Positions 34,641 through 45,484 of a stretch of DNA of 64,000 nucleotides are shown in pieces. The DNA is from Viscum album (lineage: Eukaryota; Streptophyta; Magnoliopsida; Santalales; Viscaceae). Location of the stretch: the NCBI GenBank assembly GCA_963277665.1, contig OY728121.1, positions 960,044,097-960,108,096 of the forward strand, read 5' to 3'. Position numbers and translations under genes: made by a program. Under the pieces are notes generated by a model. It searched no databases. It had not been told where the DNA came from and worked only from the letters and a program-made list of their open reading frames with translations. Positions within the stretch are counted from its first letter, which is position 1. Every line of letters begins with the position of its first letter.

Positions 34641-34958
34641 TCATAAAAAAATTATTAACTTTTAAATATATGTTTGCAATATATAAATATATTTATATTG
34701 ATATAGATATGATATATTTTATTAAATTTGATTTATATAATACTAAATGTGTATTTACACTTAATATATAATAGATTTGGTGAAAATTATTTATAAAATT
34801 ATTTAAAATTAATATTAATTAAGAATTGACTAATTAGTATCGTGTAATAAAAATTTAGAAACAATTTGGTCATATAAAAAAATTAATAAATCAATTAACA
34901 TCTTAAGATAAGTCAAAAACATGACTTTAACTTCAAACGGACATAACTTTTGATCTAA
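34640..34958. repeat. Arm shared with CACTA-like 2
   Basis: Matches the inverse of about 45150-45480 over roughly 300 bases, including CATGACTTTAACTTCAAACG and ATAACTTTTGATCTAA. The match stops at about 34959, where L1-b begins. This ties the two elements to one family. Confidence 0.65.
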
Positions 34959-37245
34959 ATCTCGGGTTAATGGGTCACTGGAGGGTTATTTCACATGTTC
35001 AAGGGGAGTGAGGTAGGGGGCCCTCTCTGCCATTATTTTTTCAATTACTGAAGATTATTTGAGAAGAATTCTTATCGTCATGGTGGATAAAGGGAAACTT
35101 TCCGCTATCAAAGCGGCTAGAGTTATCTCTGCCCCCTCTCACTTGTTTTTCGTTGATGATAATTTTATTTTTACACAGAGGGATAGGAAAAACATTAATC
35201 GTCTCAAAGAGGCCCTCCTACATTATGAGAATGTGTTAGGGAAAGAAATTAACTAGGGAAAATCATTTATCTACTTTGGAAAGAATATTCCGGCTGCAAG
35301 GAAGACTCACCTCATCAATAACCTTGGTCTTAGGGAGGGATCTCTACCGTTTATTTACCTTGGAGTTCCAATGTTTTGGGGAAATCCTAAGGCCTCACAC
35401 TTTTCAAAGGCCTTAACTTAAGTCATGACATCTCTTGCCTCCTGGAAAGGAAAGTCTTTCTCAATGGCGGGACGTGTGTGCCTAGTCAAACACGTAGTTA
35501 TCTCACAGCTTGTTTATTCCCTCATGGTGTACATGTGGCATGCCTCAATCGTTAAGAAAATCAAATCAATGCTGAAGAACTTTGTATAGAGTGGAAACTT
35601 GATGGAAAGGAAACTCATCACAACCAAGTGGAGTAAATGTTGCATGCCTACCATGCTTGGAAGACTAGGCATTAAGAATCTGAGTTGTTTTAATCAAGCA
35701 TTGCAGACTAAATTTCTCTAGCGTCTTATTCACAATAAATCTACCTCTCTTGATTTCTTAAGAAATAGGATTCTTTCAAGACTTATTGTAGGGAAACATG
35801 GTTATCTGGACTCATCTATTTGGTCTGGATTGCATTCTGTTTTCCAAAACATTATGAGACAATCCCACTGGGTGGTTAATGTTAACTCCTCACTTCATTT
35901 TTGGCATTCTAATTGGACCGACACCCCGCTTATTGATAGAATAAACCCTGAAGAGCAACATATTGACAGCAGTTTCACTATCAAAGAATAGCTTGACCAT
36001 CTGGATGACCTTTGAGAAGAAATTGCATTCATTGTTGAAGGCTATGATTTTATTAAACAGGGTGACCTGCTGTTATGGGAAGGGTCTTCGAGTGGATTTC
36101 TGGACTCTAAAAATTTCTACAAGCATTTGATGCAGGGAGATTACAATTAGATAGGTGCTTTGAACAAAAACCGGTTACTCCCCTCAAGATTTACACTACT
36201 TTGGAGACTCTTTCATAACAAAATCATAGTGGATGAAAACATTCAGAGGGTTGGGATCTCTTTGTGTTCGAGGTGTGTTTTATGTCACCAACATTGCGAA
36301 GATGTTGATCATTTGTTCTTGTCTTGCAACACTGCTTCCACCCTGTGGAAAGTCATTCTCAATATCTTTCAGCTGAATCCCCCCAACACTGAATCTGTAC
36401 AAAATTTTCTGGATTCTCTCTTCAGAATACAGCAGTCAAAACAACTCACTTCACTGCTTCGAGTTGCCTGCGCTGAAGTTATTCATTCTGTTTGGAGAGC
36501 CCGCAACAACACAGTTCATCATCAGGCTCGATTTCATGAAAGCACTGCATTCACTAACATTATTGTGGCCATTCAGAATGCAAACTCCAGGATCAATGAG
36601 CACTACAACACCTCGGTTAGGGAGTTTATGATTCTTTGGCACCTGAAGGTTACATGTTTCTTTCCCAAACCAAGGGGCGTGATAGAGGTTTTGTGGTCTA
36701 CCCCTTTCAGTGGATGGTTCAAATGTAATATGAATGGGGACTCCCAGGGAAACCCAGGACCATCGGGATTCGGGGTGATCTTCAGGGATCACCAGGGAGA
36801 TGTGGTGGAATGCATTTATGGTCCATGTGGACATGCTACTACCTTGGAAGCTGAAATGATGACGATTATCAGAGCGGTGACATTGTTTGTCAAATACATT
36901 GGAACAATATCTGGTTTGAGTGTGACTCACCTACGGTTGTTCATGCAATAAGGGTGGGCCAGAACCATCTCTCATGGAAACTGGAAGGTAAATGGATAAA
37001 TTGCCTAGAAAGGATTTCCTCTATGAACTGCTTTATCACACACACCTTTCAGGAAAGGAACTACATTGTGATGGTCTTGCTAACAAAGGTGTCTCGGAAG
37101 AGAGAAGCATCCACTTGACTAATGTGCCTAATGACATGATGCATCTTCTTGTTCGGTACAAATGTAAAATTCTCTCTTTCCATATTGTGTAACTCTTTAC
37201 TTTTTCAATATAAGAGCATTTGTGCTCACTTTTCTCAAAACAACA
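34959..37245 (+). pseudogene. L1-b LINE: RT, zinc-binding and RNase H regions
   Basis: A 5'-truncated L1 ORF2 remnant. One frame can be followed for about 1.9 kb with scattered stops: V-N-G-S-L-E-G-Y-F, G-V-R, then the catalytic box F-V-D-D at 35149-35160 (normally F-A-D-D), Y-L-G-V-P, S-W-K-G-K-S, M-A-G-R-V and G-R-L-G-I-K-N-L. From 36160 a 263-codon open stretch holds the zinc-binding domain (C-V-L-C, H-L-F-L-S-C) and the start of RNase H (N-P-G-P-S-G-F-G, L-E-A-E). A one-base shift near 36915 moves the rest (F-E-C-D-S-P, G-L-A-N-K) to another frame. The tail ends in TCTCAAAACAACAACAG. Confidence 0.85.
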
Positions 37246-37524
37246 ACAGATATATATTTATGTATATATTCTAATATATGTAAATAAATATTAATATATA
37301 ATATATCTTAATAAATATTAATATATAATAGATGTAAATAAATATTAATACACACACGTGTGTGTGTAAACACACCTATAAATACACACACAAACATATT
37401 TTATAAATGTATTTAAAAATAATTATATAAATAAATATATATAAATATATTAATAAATATAAGGAAAAAAGATGTATCGAAATATATATAAATAAATTGA
37501 TATATCATAAAATATAGAAGAAAT

Positions 37525-37690
37525 CGATATAGAGTAACGATAAGGCCACAGACGCAGGGCAAGGAGGTTGTAGGTTCAAATCCAACCAAAGACGTGTGCG
37601 GGTGGCTTAGCAGGGGTGGGTCGAGTGGTGATAGAGAGGGGGTGTGGTGGGTGTGTGGTGCTCCTAAAGGGGGTTGTGTGGCCTTGATTT
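37525..37690 (+). repeat. SINE-like tRNA-derived unit within CACTA-like 1
   Basis: AGGTTGTAGGTTCAAATCC at about 37567-37585 contains a perfect B box (GGTTCAAATCC). An A-box-like stretch lies about 35 bases before it. No clear poly-A tail or target duplication. A decayed tRNA pseudogene is an alternative. Confidence 0.35.
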
Positions 37691-38262
37691 TTTTTAGAAT
37701 TGATAATAAACCATAGTTTTATCAGTTGTTTTTAAACGCTGATAAATGGTTTATTTATCACCACTAAAAAAAGTGTTGATAACATGCTAAAGGGGGTTGC
37801 ATGACGTTGATTTTTATTAGAGTTGATAATAAACCATAGTTTTATCAGTGCTTTTTCAAACATCGATAAAAGGGTGCATTTATCAACACTAAAAAAAGGT
37901 TGATAAAACTATGGTTTATTATAAACCCAAAAAAAATTCTCACACAACCCTTCTTTAGCAATGCCACACACCCACCCCACCTCATAGTTTTATCGGTGTT
38001 TTTTTAAACGATGATAAATTGTGTGTGTATCAACACTAAAAAAACACTAATAAAACTAGTGCAATAAAGACACAGTTTATCAACGCTAAAACCTAGCACT
38101 GATAAAATTTGTCTTTATCAATACTAGTTTTTTAGCACTGATAAAGAGTGTCTTTATCAGTGTTTTTTCTAATGTTGAAAAAAGTTACAGGCTTTTAAAT
38201 GCGCTTACATTATCAATATTTTTTTAAGGGTGATAAATGCAAATTCTAGTGTTGATAAAAGG
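37665..38262. repeat. Right subterminal repeat array of CACTA-like 1
   Basis: Many TTTATCAGTGCT/TGATAAA units in both orientations. A segment of about 125 bases is duplicated in tandem: AAAGGGGGTTG...ACCATAGTTTTATCAG near 37665 and again near 37790. Confidence 0.6.
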
Positions 38263-38278
38263 CTAATCTATAGTAGTG

Positions 38279-39178
38279 GTACTTAAATAAATATATGTTC
38301 ATTTATACATTTATATAATTATTTTAATAAAATTTTAATATATTATATTTACATAAACATTTTTAATGTATTTAAATAAATTATTAAATATTTATATTGA
38401 TTAATAAAAATTTGATAATTTTTTGTTATATAAATTATGAAAATAAGATTGGTAGTAATTTTTTATTTTAATATGATTTATATTTTTAAATATACATTTT
38501 ATATGTGAAAACATTTTCATATTTTAATATATTTATTTATATATTTTGTAATATATAATCACATATAGAAATATATATAAACACGCACACATAATTATAA
38601 ATATATATGTACATTTTTTTAGAATGGTTAGGGGGAATCCCCTCATTTTTATTAGATCAAGGAAATTCTTTTTTTTTTCTTAGGTGAAGGGATCCCGTTA
38701 CATAACCATGGAGTCCGAGGAGCATTAAATCCCAATACATTATAAATATATATGTCTATGATAACTTATATAATATGAATATAAATATATAAATTTAAAA
38801 TTGAATTGTATTTAATGTATTTATATAGTTCATATTACTAATTTAATGTATTTTTATATTTTTATTCATATGGTTTATATCATCATATTTTATAATATAT
38901 ATGTGTGTAGCTATAATTATATATATAATTATAAATATATAAAAAAGAATAATTAAAAAGTTTAAATGATTTAAAATATATATAAATTGTATATAAAGTA
39001 GTGACAAAAGGTACACTACTATCCGTGATTTTGTTAACCTGTGATTGAAATGTTCCCTTCATTGATAGAATACAGTGGTGGTTTTTAATAAATCTGTAGT
39101 AACTTGTTATAATAATTATATATATATTTATTTAAACTAGAATAATCACTATATAAATATTAAATAATTATATTGGGC
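38279..39178. other. AT-rich spacer, no gene seen
   Basis: Dominated by TATA/ATTT strings and one short GC-richer patch near 38625-38725 containing GGTGAAGGGATCCCGTTAC, which resembles low-copy repeat debris. No coding or RNA motif recognised. Confidence 0.4.
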
Positions 39179-39212
39179 AGTGTATGGTTTAATGGATAAC
39201 GATGTCCTCGCT

Positions 39213-39240
39213 CCCAATAAACGTGCGGCTCATTTTATAC
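39213..39240 (+). promoter_or_regulatory. Possible core promoter of the FLA gene
   Basis: A CCAAT-like CCCAATAAAC at 39213 and a TATA-like TTTTATAC at 39233, about 240 bases upstream of the start codon. This would give a leader of roughly 200 bases. Positional inference only. Confidence 0.3.
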
Positions 39241-39478
39241 CCATAAGCGTATTTGTTTGGAAGAAAAATCTTCAGTTGTGGTTTGTTATTTTCAGGTGCG
39301 GCAGGCATACGGGGCATGAAGGTTAATTCTGTCAAAAGGAACGAGACCCGTAACGAACACCAACAAATTCTCGAACCGTCTCAACTAAACGGCCAGTCCG
39401 TCGTCCCTTCATTGAGCTCCCCCGCCTTTGGTTTTCAACGACTCTGCATTCCCTCCCTCCGCTCTGCTCTGCTCATCC

Positions 39479-40927
39479 ATGGCGAAACCTCAAACTCTTC
39501 TCATGCTGACTGCAATCGCCATTGCCGTCCTCGCCGCCTCCGGCCGCGATCACGAAAGCCAAGACTCGGTCAGAACTACTTCTTCCACCCACTCGCCGCT
39601 AACGCCCCAGCCTCGACCGACGCTGCCGCTGCATCCCCCAGCCTCGCCACAGAGGACGCCACCACAACATCCCCCCGCCTCGCCGCAGGAGACGGCAGCT
39701 CACCCGCCTCCGCCGCACCATCCCCCTGCCTCGTCACACACGGCGGCACCTCTGCCTCCCCTACCGCCGCGATCGCCACACGCAGATCCATTCTCGGCGG
39801 CGTCTTTCTTGGGGCCGATCCTCCTCAAGTTCGGCTTCCAAGAACTGGCCACGGCGATGCACTCTCTCCCCTCCTTCCCGCAGGCGTGGACGGGTCCTTC
39901 CACGATCTTTGCTCCCTCCGACGCCTCCATCCACAGCTGCGGCTCCTGCTCTGTTTCTCGCCTCCTCCAAGAGCACATCATCCCCGGCCTGTTCTCCCTG
40001 CACTATCTCGGCTCCCTCCCCTTCGGCACCAAGATCGAGACCATGGTCCCCGGACGCTGCGCCACCGTCACCTCCACCGACAACGCTTCGCAGATCTTCC
40101 TCGGAGGCGTTCCCATCACACGGCCGGATCTGTACAACAACGGCTTCGTCGTCATACACGGCCTCGACGGTTTCGTCTCGCACCTCTCACCCTTCTCCTG
40201 CAACGTCGAGCGCGCCAACGCCCTCGCCTTCCCTCACCCGCTGCCAGCAAAGCCAGCCGACGGCGACGCGGCGGCGGAAGCTGAGCGAGCTCCGCCACCT
40301 CCAGCGTTGGCCGTTATGCGGCTGATGCTGAGGGACGCGATGCTTCGGCTGCGGATCAGCGGGTACAGCATACTGGCCCTGGCGTTGCGGGTGAAGTACG
40401 CGGAACTGGTGGGCCTCCACAACATGACCGTCTTCGCGCTCGACGATATGTCCATTTTCAACGGCGGCCAGCTGTACGTGAGGGAGGTGAGGTTCCACAT
40501 CGTGCCGAACAGGCTGTTCATGGCCGCCGACCTGAACCGTCTCCCGCCGGCGACCATCCTGCCGACGCTGGAGGAGGGCGAAGCGCTGGTTATCACCACC
40601 GCGGGTCCTCAGGGATCAGCCGGCGGTTCCAGAGAGTCGGCGGGGCCGCTGAGAATCAACTACGTGAGGATCAGGTTCCCGAACCTGGTGCATAATCTGA
40701 GGATCGCGGTGCACGGCCTGTTCATGCCGTTCCCGCACCTTAATCCGACGGGAGAAGCCTTCAGCGGTGTGGAGAACCTGCGGTCGGGATTGCAGGCGGC
40801 GGGCCACGGCGCGAATGCGGGCAGGACATGCGAGTCTGCCCTCTCTGAGATGGAAAGCAGCTGCGGCGAGGGTAGCACGCCTGGAATGGATTGGACGACG
40901 GAGATGGAGGATCGTCACGGCCTGTGA
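39479..40927 (+). CDS. Fasciclin-like arabinogalactan-type protein (FAS1 domains), 482 aa
   Basis: A single uninterrupted exon, strikingly GC-rich against its surroundings. The start is set at ATGGCG, in good context and followed by a secretion signal (residues 1-22, M-A-K-P-Q-T-L-L-M-L). Residues 36-103 are rich in Pro, His, Ala, Ser and Thr with P-P-A-S-P repeats, like hydroxyproline-glycosylated regions of cell-wall proteins. A first FAS1-like domain spans about 105-240 (S-T-I-F-A-P-S-D-A and V-V-I-H-G-L-D-G). A second spans about 279-420 (M-T-V-F-A-L-D-D and I-A-V-H-G-L-F). N-glycosylation sequons lie at N202 and N315. There is no hydrophobic C-terminus, so no GPI anchor is expected. The architecture fits the anchor-lacking FLA19-21-like group, probably acting in the cell wall or extracellular space. 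It appears intact. Confidence 0.85.
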   Translation: MAKPQTLLMLTAIAIAVLAASGRDHESQDSVRTTSSTHSPLTPQPRPTLPLHPPASPQRTPPQHPPASPQETAAHPPPPHHPPASSHTAAPLPPLPPRSPHADPFSAASFLGPILLKFGFQELATAMHSLPSFPQAWTGPSTIFAPSDASIHSCGSCSVSRLLQEHIIPGLFSLHYLGSLPFGTKIETMVPGRCATVTSTDNASQIFLGGVPITRPDLYNNGFVVIHGLDGFVSHLSPFSCNVERANALAFPHPLPAKPADGDAAAEAERAPPPPALAVMRLMLRDAMLRLRISGYSILALALRVKYAELVGLHNMTVFALDDMSIFNGGQLYVREVRFHIVPNRLFMAADLNRLPPATILPTLEEGEALVITTAGPQGSAGGSRESAGPLRINYVRIRFPNLVHNLRIAVHGLFMPFPHLNPTGEAFSGVENLRSGLQAAGHGANAGRTCESALSEMESSCGEGSTPGMDWTTEMEDRHGL

Positions 40928-42566
40928 ATTCGGCGACGAGTATAGGCCGTATTCGGTACCCGATGCTGGTGCGGTGAGGTGCTAGTTTTCCATATCCCCT
41001 GTGCATTCTGCTTTCTCTTTTCTTTGCTTCATCATCACTGGTGAGAAACAAAACCGTGTGGCTGTTTTTCATGATCATCATCCGTTCCAATCATAATGAA
41101 ATGATAGGAATGTATAGGGAACAAAATGCTTTTTTCCCCAATCGTGCGTGACTTCAAACTAGTTCTCAATAACTCTGATTTGTGCCCAAATATTTTAGGT
41201 GCAGAATAATCCTATGTGAACTATTATTCTATCTGGTAAACATTTTCTTTTGAGGGTAAAGTTATACGTTTTTAATGCAATTTTTGGGAAAATTCCCGCC
41301 CAATTTTCCACTAAAATTGTTTCTGAAAATGACTCTCAGATCAAAATAGGGACCTCCATTTTTTACATTTGGTATGAAAATGAATTTTATACCCATATTG
41401 TTTCCCCTCCTCCTGAAACACCAAGCTTGCCATCATGCGGTTCGTCTTGCCCGTCGCCCTCCTCCCCATTGCTCGTCTCACCATCACCCTCCTTTCTCGT
41501 GGACTCCTTGGTGACGTCATCTGCGGTCAATGACAGCCTGGAAAATTCAGTTGCCCCAAACCAATATCAAAAAATTTACCATAATTACATTGAGACCTAC
41601 ACTAAAAAGTTCAAAATGATGCCCCTTTGGAATTTTTTTTTCTTACTTGAGGGTTGCCCTAGCCCTAGGGCTCTTGGGGCTTGCCCCAGGGCCGGCCCCG
41701 CCTGCAATCTTCATTGTCATCCTGCAGTTGGGCTCCCCACAATATCTCCCTCCTCTCATGATCAACTTTTCTTTAGTATTTCGGTGTCCTCCAAGTGTGT
41801 TCCTCCTAGCATAATACTTCCATGGTCAGTCTCCTCATGTGGTCGTCTCTCCTTCCATTTGAGACCGTACCACCTTCTGTCTTTGAGCTGCGTCCGAGAG
41901 AGAAACCTTATTTGTGGACAATGTCATTCTACGCACTCAAAGAAAGATTTTAGAGAGTTTATTCGATAATGTGTCCCTCTTAAAATTATATTATTGACTT
42001 CCTCTCAGTAGTAGCTCAATAATTTACAAGGATTTCTATTTTTTCGCTATTGTCGTAGTGTTGCATTTCTGATTGCTTAATGTAAATGACTTTACAACAT
42101 CATTCATCGTTGTTTTATAGTTCTGTTGTATGGCAGAGGTGATTGCAATAAAGAAGAAGGATCATCTGGTTTGATAAAATTTTGATATGTTTTTATTTCT
42201 AGTATGTTTTTATTTGTTTTACAAAAACCTAATATATTTAGCTTGTGATATATTTTTATTTTCCTTTGCAATGTGAAGACAATTTTTTTAAGAAAATTAA
42301 AGGTGTATATAAAAATTATAGGGATGCTAATGGTGCAATCTTAAATACTTGGTTTAAACTGTAAAAAACTCAAAAGAATTCATGACAAAGAAAAAGATGC
42401 TTCAGTAGACCAAAAAATTGGTCCCTAAACTATTTTAAATTCCAAATGTTCTCCAAATTTATTTAGAGACATTGTCAATTAGATTGTTAGACATTAAAAG
42501 TTAAAATAATTGGTTGTATAGTTGGGATTTGATACATTGTTGAAATATAAATTTCCATGTTTTCCG
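40928..42566. other. Region downstream of the FLA gene, no confident gene
   Basis: The first 200 bases are probably FLA 3' untranslated sequence; ATAATGAAATGA near 41093 could serve as a weak poly(A) signal. A 239-codon open frame at 41250-41969 contains Ser/Pro-rich and Cys-containing stretches but no recognisable domain, no start context and no neighbour support. I do not call it a gene. A GC-rich inverted patch (GGGGCTTGCCCC, GGGCCGGCCC) lies near 41679-41702. Confidence 0.4.
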
Positions 42567-43005
42567 AGAGTGATGTGAGAATCTTGTAGAAGTCTTCGAT
42601 CCTCCGACCTGTACTATAGCGCTCAGAGGAAAGGAAATAATTATTACTGTCTCAAATGTTAATTACATATTAGGGATTCATTCTAGAGGAATATATGTTA
42701 GTTTTGAAAGAGGTAGTGATGAATACATAGAAATGAAGAATCTTTACACGAGAAAGAATTTAACTGCACTAAAGGAAATGATTTTTGTGGGGCTAAAGGA
42801 AAAAGAATTTGCAACGACATTTATGTTGTTTACATTGGGGACCTTGTTAAATCCCAGTTTTAGTTATTTTCTAAATGAAAGAAATATCGGGATGTTATGT
42901 GGTTTTCAACAAAACGTTGGAGAATGGGAATGGTCACAGTTCGCTTTGGCAGAGCTTGTTTGTGAGGTGGACATGTACAATAAGTCAATCCAAAAAGTAC
43001 AATAA
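42567..43005 (+). pseudogene. Fragment resembling plant mobile-domain/DUF1985-type protein
   Basis: One frame is open for about 145 codons after a stop near 42568. It holds V-F-D-P-P-T-C, R-G-K-E-I-I-I-T, N-Y-I-L-G-I, then F-M-L-F-T-L-G-T-L-L-N-P and W-S-Q-F-A-L-A-E-L-V. The spacing matches the F-x-L-F-x-L-G-x-L-L-x-P signature in plant proteins of the plant mobile-domain, DUF1985 and Ulp1-associated type, often carried by or derived from transposons. No start codon or upstream exon is evident, and the frame ends 14 bases before CACTA-like 2. Probably a remnant, perhaps the last exon of a larger gene. Confidence 0.45.
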
Positions 43006-43029
43006 AAGAAGCATGTTGCACTAATGCAA

Positions 43030-43320
43030 ATCTAACCTTTAACAGCGCTAAAAAAGGGTTTTATCAGTGTTTAACAAGCGCTGATATTGCGAACGATATT
43101 AAAAGGTGGCCTTTATCACCACTAGCAAAAAACACTAATAAAAGGTGGCTTTATCAACGCTTTTTTAACGCCAATAAAGGGTGAATTTACCAGCGCTTCT
43201 TTAGTGGTGATAAAAGATGGTTTTATAAGTACTAATAAAAACACCCTTTATCAGCGTTTTTTTAGCGCTGAAAAAAAATATTTTTCTTACGCAACACAAC
43301 ACCCCCTTTCTCAACGCTTT
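43030..43320. repeat. Left subterminal array of CACTA-like 2
   Basis: Units such as CAGCGCTAAAAAAGGG, AAGCGCTGATA and TTATCAGCGTTTTTTTAGCG in alternating orientation. Confidence 0.6.
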
Positions 43321-43492
43321 CCACTCCCTTTAGGGTTTCAATGCCCTTTACCACTCCGTCAATCTTGTTTTGTTTTATATTTTACAATATTTCTATTTAT
43401 TCGTATATATTTAGATGTGTGTGATACACACACACACTTATATTATTTAAAATATATTATATATTAATATTCATTTATATATATTAGAATAT

Positions 43493-43592
43493 ATGTGTGT
43501 GTGTGTGTGTGTGTATTTTTTGAAGAAAATATATATATGTTTATTAATACATACACATATATATAAACATTATATATACATTTGGGTGAGTA

Positions 43593-43624
<32 letters not shown>
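43493..43624. repeat. TG/TA microsatellites
   Basis: A (TG)n tract at about 43494-43514 and a (TG)n(TA)n tract at about 43594-43625, the second directly preceding a tRNA-derived unit. Confidence 0.8.
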
Positions 43625-43626
<2 letters not shown>

Positions 43627-43765
43627 GCCCCACCGTTGGTGGTGGGGTGGTAAGAGTTTGGGGGGTGAGGGACAGGTCATAGGGTCAAGTCCATGAGCCT
43701 GCGATTTACAACAATTTTCTTTCTTGCGTTGTATTCCGCGGTGGCGGATGTAATCGACTTAGTGT
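43627..43765 (+). repeat. SINE-like tRNA-derived unit 1 within CACTA-like 2
   Basis: GGTGGGGTGGTAAGAG at about 43642-43657 fits an A box, and GGGTCAAGTCC at about 43681-43691 fits a B box at the usual distance. A tail of about 70 bases follows, ending in GACTTAGTG and a (TA)n tract, which is compatible with SINE insertion. No isoacceptor can be assigned and no cloverleaf is complete. Confidence 0.5.
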
Positions 43766-44254
43766 ATATATATATATATAATGTATAACAAATGGTTAGA
43801 TATTGTTTTAAATAAAATGGATAATAATTAATTTCATATGATTTATATAATTATTTTTAAATGAATTTTTAAAACATGTCTTTTTTGAGATATAAATTTT
43901 ATACATGACATATATATTTATGTCTATATATTTACATATATATTTGTACATATTTATATTTAATTGTGTATTTGGATATAATTTTTTATAATGTATTTAT
44001 AAATATTTAATATAAATACATTTATATACTAGATTCAATGATAATGATATATCTATAAAAATACATTTATATATGATGTATATACACAATATTAATACAC
44101 ATACACATACACACATATTTACACACACACGTACACATTTATATTTCTCACATACACGTACAAATATTTACATATATATGTATTTATTTACATATATTAG
44201 AATATTCATATAAATATATATTTGTTTATTGACACACACATGTTTATATATAAT

Positions 44255-44667
44255 AATTATTTGTATGTAGTTGGGGTTTGGCTTAGTGGTAAGCACCCCG
44301 TAATCCTTCATGAAAAATGGGGGTTCAAAACTCGTTGGGCGCAGGGTACTGCAGCAGTACTGTAGCGTACTGTAGTAGCAGAGGCACTGTAGCGGCGATG
44401 AGACTATAGCGGTGACAAAACATTGTAGCAGCGGCGGGTACTATGCAGGTACTGTAGCAGACATGTACTATAGTAGTACTATTCACAGAATGGGCCTTGG
44501 GCCAAAATTTTGGGCATACGGGCCATATAATGGGCTAGATGCTCACTAGGCATTCGAGTTATGTAATGGGTCTCCCTATACCTAGTTAAAAGGGGTATTT
44601 GCTTTAATTTAATAATAAATGAGGCTTCGACCCCAACGTTTAAAAAAAATATAACAATTACTTGTAT
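44255..44667 (+). repeat. SINE with CTGTAGCAG repeats within CACTA-like 2, flanked by near-perfect target duplication
   Basis: The head GGTTTGGCTTAGTGGTAAGC (A box) and GGGTTCAAAACTC (B box) at about 44275-44340 is tRNA-derived. The body has degenerate ACTGTAGCAG repeats (about 44346-44485), then a GGGCC-rich part and a tail with AAAAGGGG and AATAATAAATGAGG. Flanks AATTATTTGTAT (44255-44266) and AATTACTTGTAT (44656-44667) differ by one base and are read as a target duplication. The body and tail resemble 55600-56310. Confidence 0.65.
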
Positions 44668-45149
44668 AAGTATATATATACATATTAATGCATTTTTATA
44701 AGGTAAATAAAATGGATAATTTTTTTACGTTAAATAAAATAAATAATATTTATTTATTTTTATTTGGTTTATATATTTAAAAATATATTTTTATTTAAAT
44801 ATGTTTAAATATGTATTTATACAATTGATTTATTATAAGTAAATATAAGAAAATATGCATATATTTAATTATAAATAAAACTACACTATGAAAACAATTA
44901 AATTTCAAAACCATAATTTCTATATGAATATAATCTTGGAGAATAAATTCTGTCTCCACTAAAAAAGGACAAAAAGACTCTCTTAAACGAAGCTGAAATA
45001 CCATCAAATGTTAAAAAATTCGAGTATCCCAACTAAAAACTCAATTTTAGAGGCCCTCTGAGCCTTTTTAGACCTAAACAAATGGTGAATCAGGTCCCCC
45101 TTAATCAACACAACGTAGATCTCTTCTCAGACTTTGATTTGATATGTGG

Positions 45150-45480
45150 TAGAGCTCATACACTTAGATCAAAAGTTATGACCGTTTGAAGTTCAAGTCA
45201 TGTTTTCAACTTATCTTAGATCATTCATTAATTCAATTAATTTTTATGTCATCCAATTGTTATTAAATGACTATTACTCGATAATAATTAGAGAATTATT
45301 AATTAATAATATTTTTAATTATTTTATAATCCATTTTCACTAAATATCTTATATATTAAGTGTAAATGCGTATTTAGCCTTATCTAAATCATATTTTTAA
45401 AAAATTATATTTATATCAATATAAATATATTTATATATCAGTATATTATTTTTAATGAACTATAATTTTTTATAAAATAT
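45150..45480. repeat. Arm shared with CACTA-like 1 (inverted)
   Basis: Contains TTAGATCAAAAGTTATGACC and GTTTGAAGTTCAAGTCATG. It aligns to 34640-34958 on the opposite strand. Confidence 0.65.
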
Positions 45481-45484
45481 ATCT

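Larger units (their letters stand above)
34418..38278. mobile_element. CACTA-like transposon 1, non-autonomous remnant
   Basis: The right end reads TAGTAGTG at 38271-38278, the inverse of CACTACTA. The left end at 34418 reads TACTACTGTAGA, one change from CACTACTATAGA. Both ends carry arrays of subterminal repeats built from TTATCAGTGCT/AGCGCTGATAA units in both orientations. Three-base flanks (ATA and GTA) agree in two positions. No transposase is seen; the middle is occupied by L1-b and a SINE-like unit. Assignment to CACTA rests on ends and subterminal repeats only. Confidence 0.55.

Noticed and set aside
36451..36930. 159-codon minus-strand frame
   Set aside because: Antisense to the L1-b zinc-binding and RNase H region, whose plus-strand translation has clear motifs.
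39186..39212. tRNA-like A box (TGGTTTAATGGATAACG) upstream of the FLA gene
   Set aside because: No B box or cloverleaf follows in the next 60 bases, so no tRNA or SINE call is justified.
39576..40918. Several long frames on the minus strand and in other plus frames over the FLA gene (up to 140 codons)
   Set aside because: They arise from the GC-rich codons of the FLA gene; low-complexity Arg/Ala/Gly/Pro translations with no domain and no independent start context.
41675..41702. GC-rich inverted patch as a terminator or regulatory hairpin
   Set aside because: Isolated short inverted repeat without gene context.
41250..41969. 239-codon open frame as a gene
   Set aside because: No recognisable domain, Ser/Pro-rich low-complexity segments, no conserved neighbour; long enough to mention but not to call.
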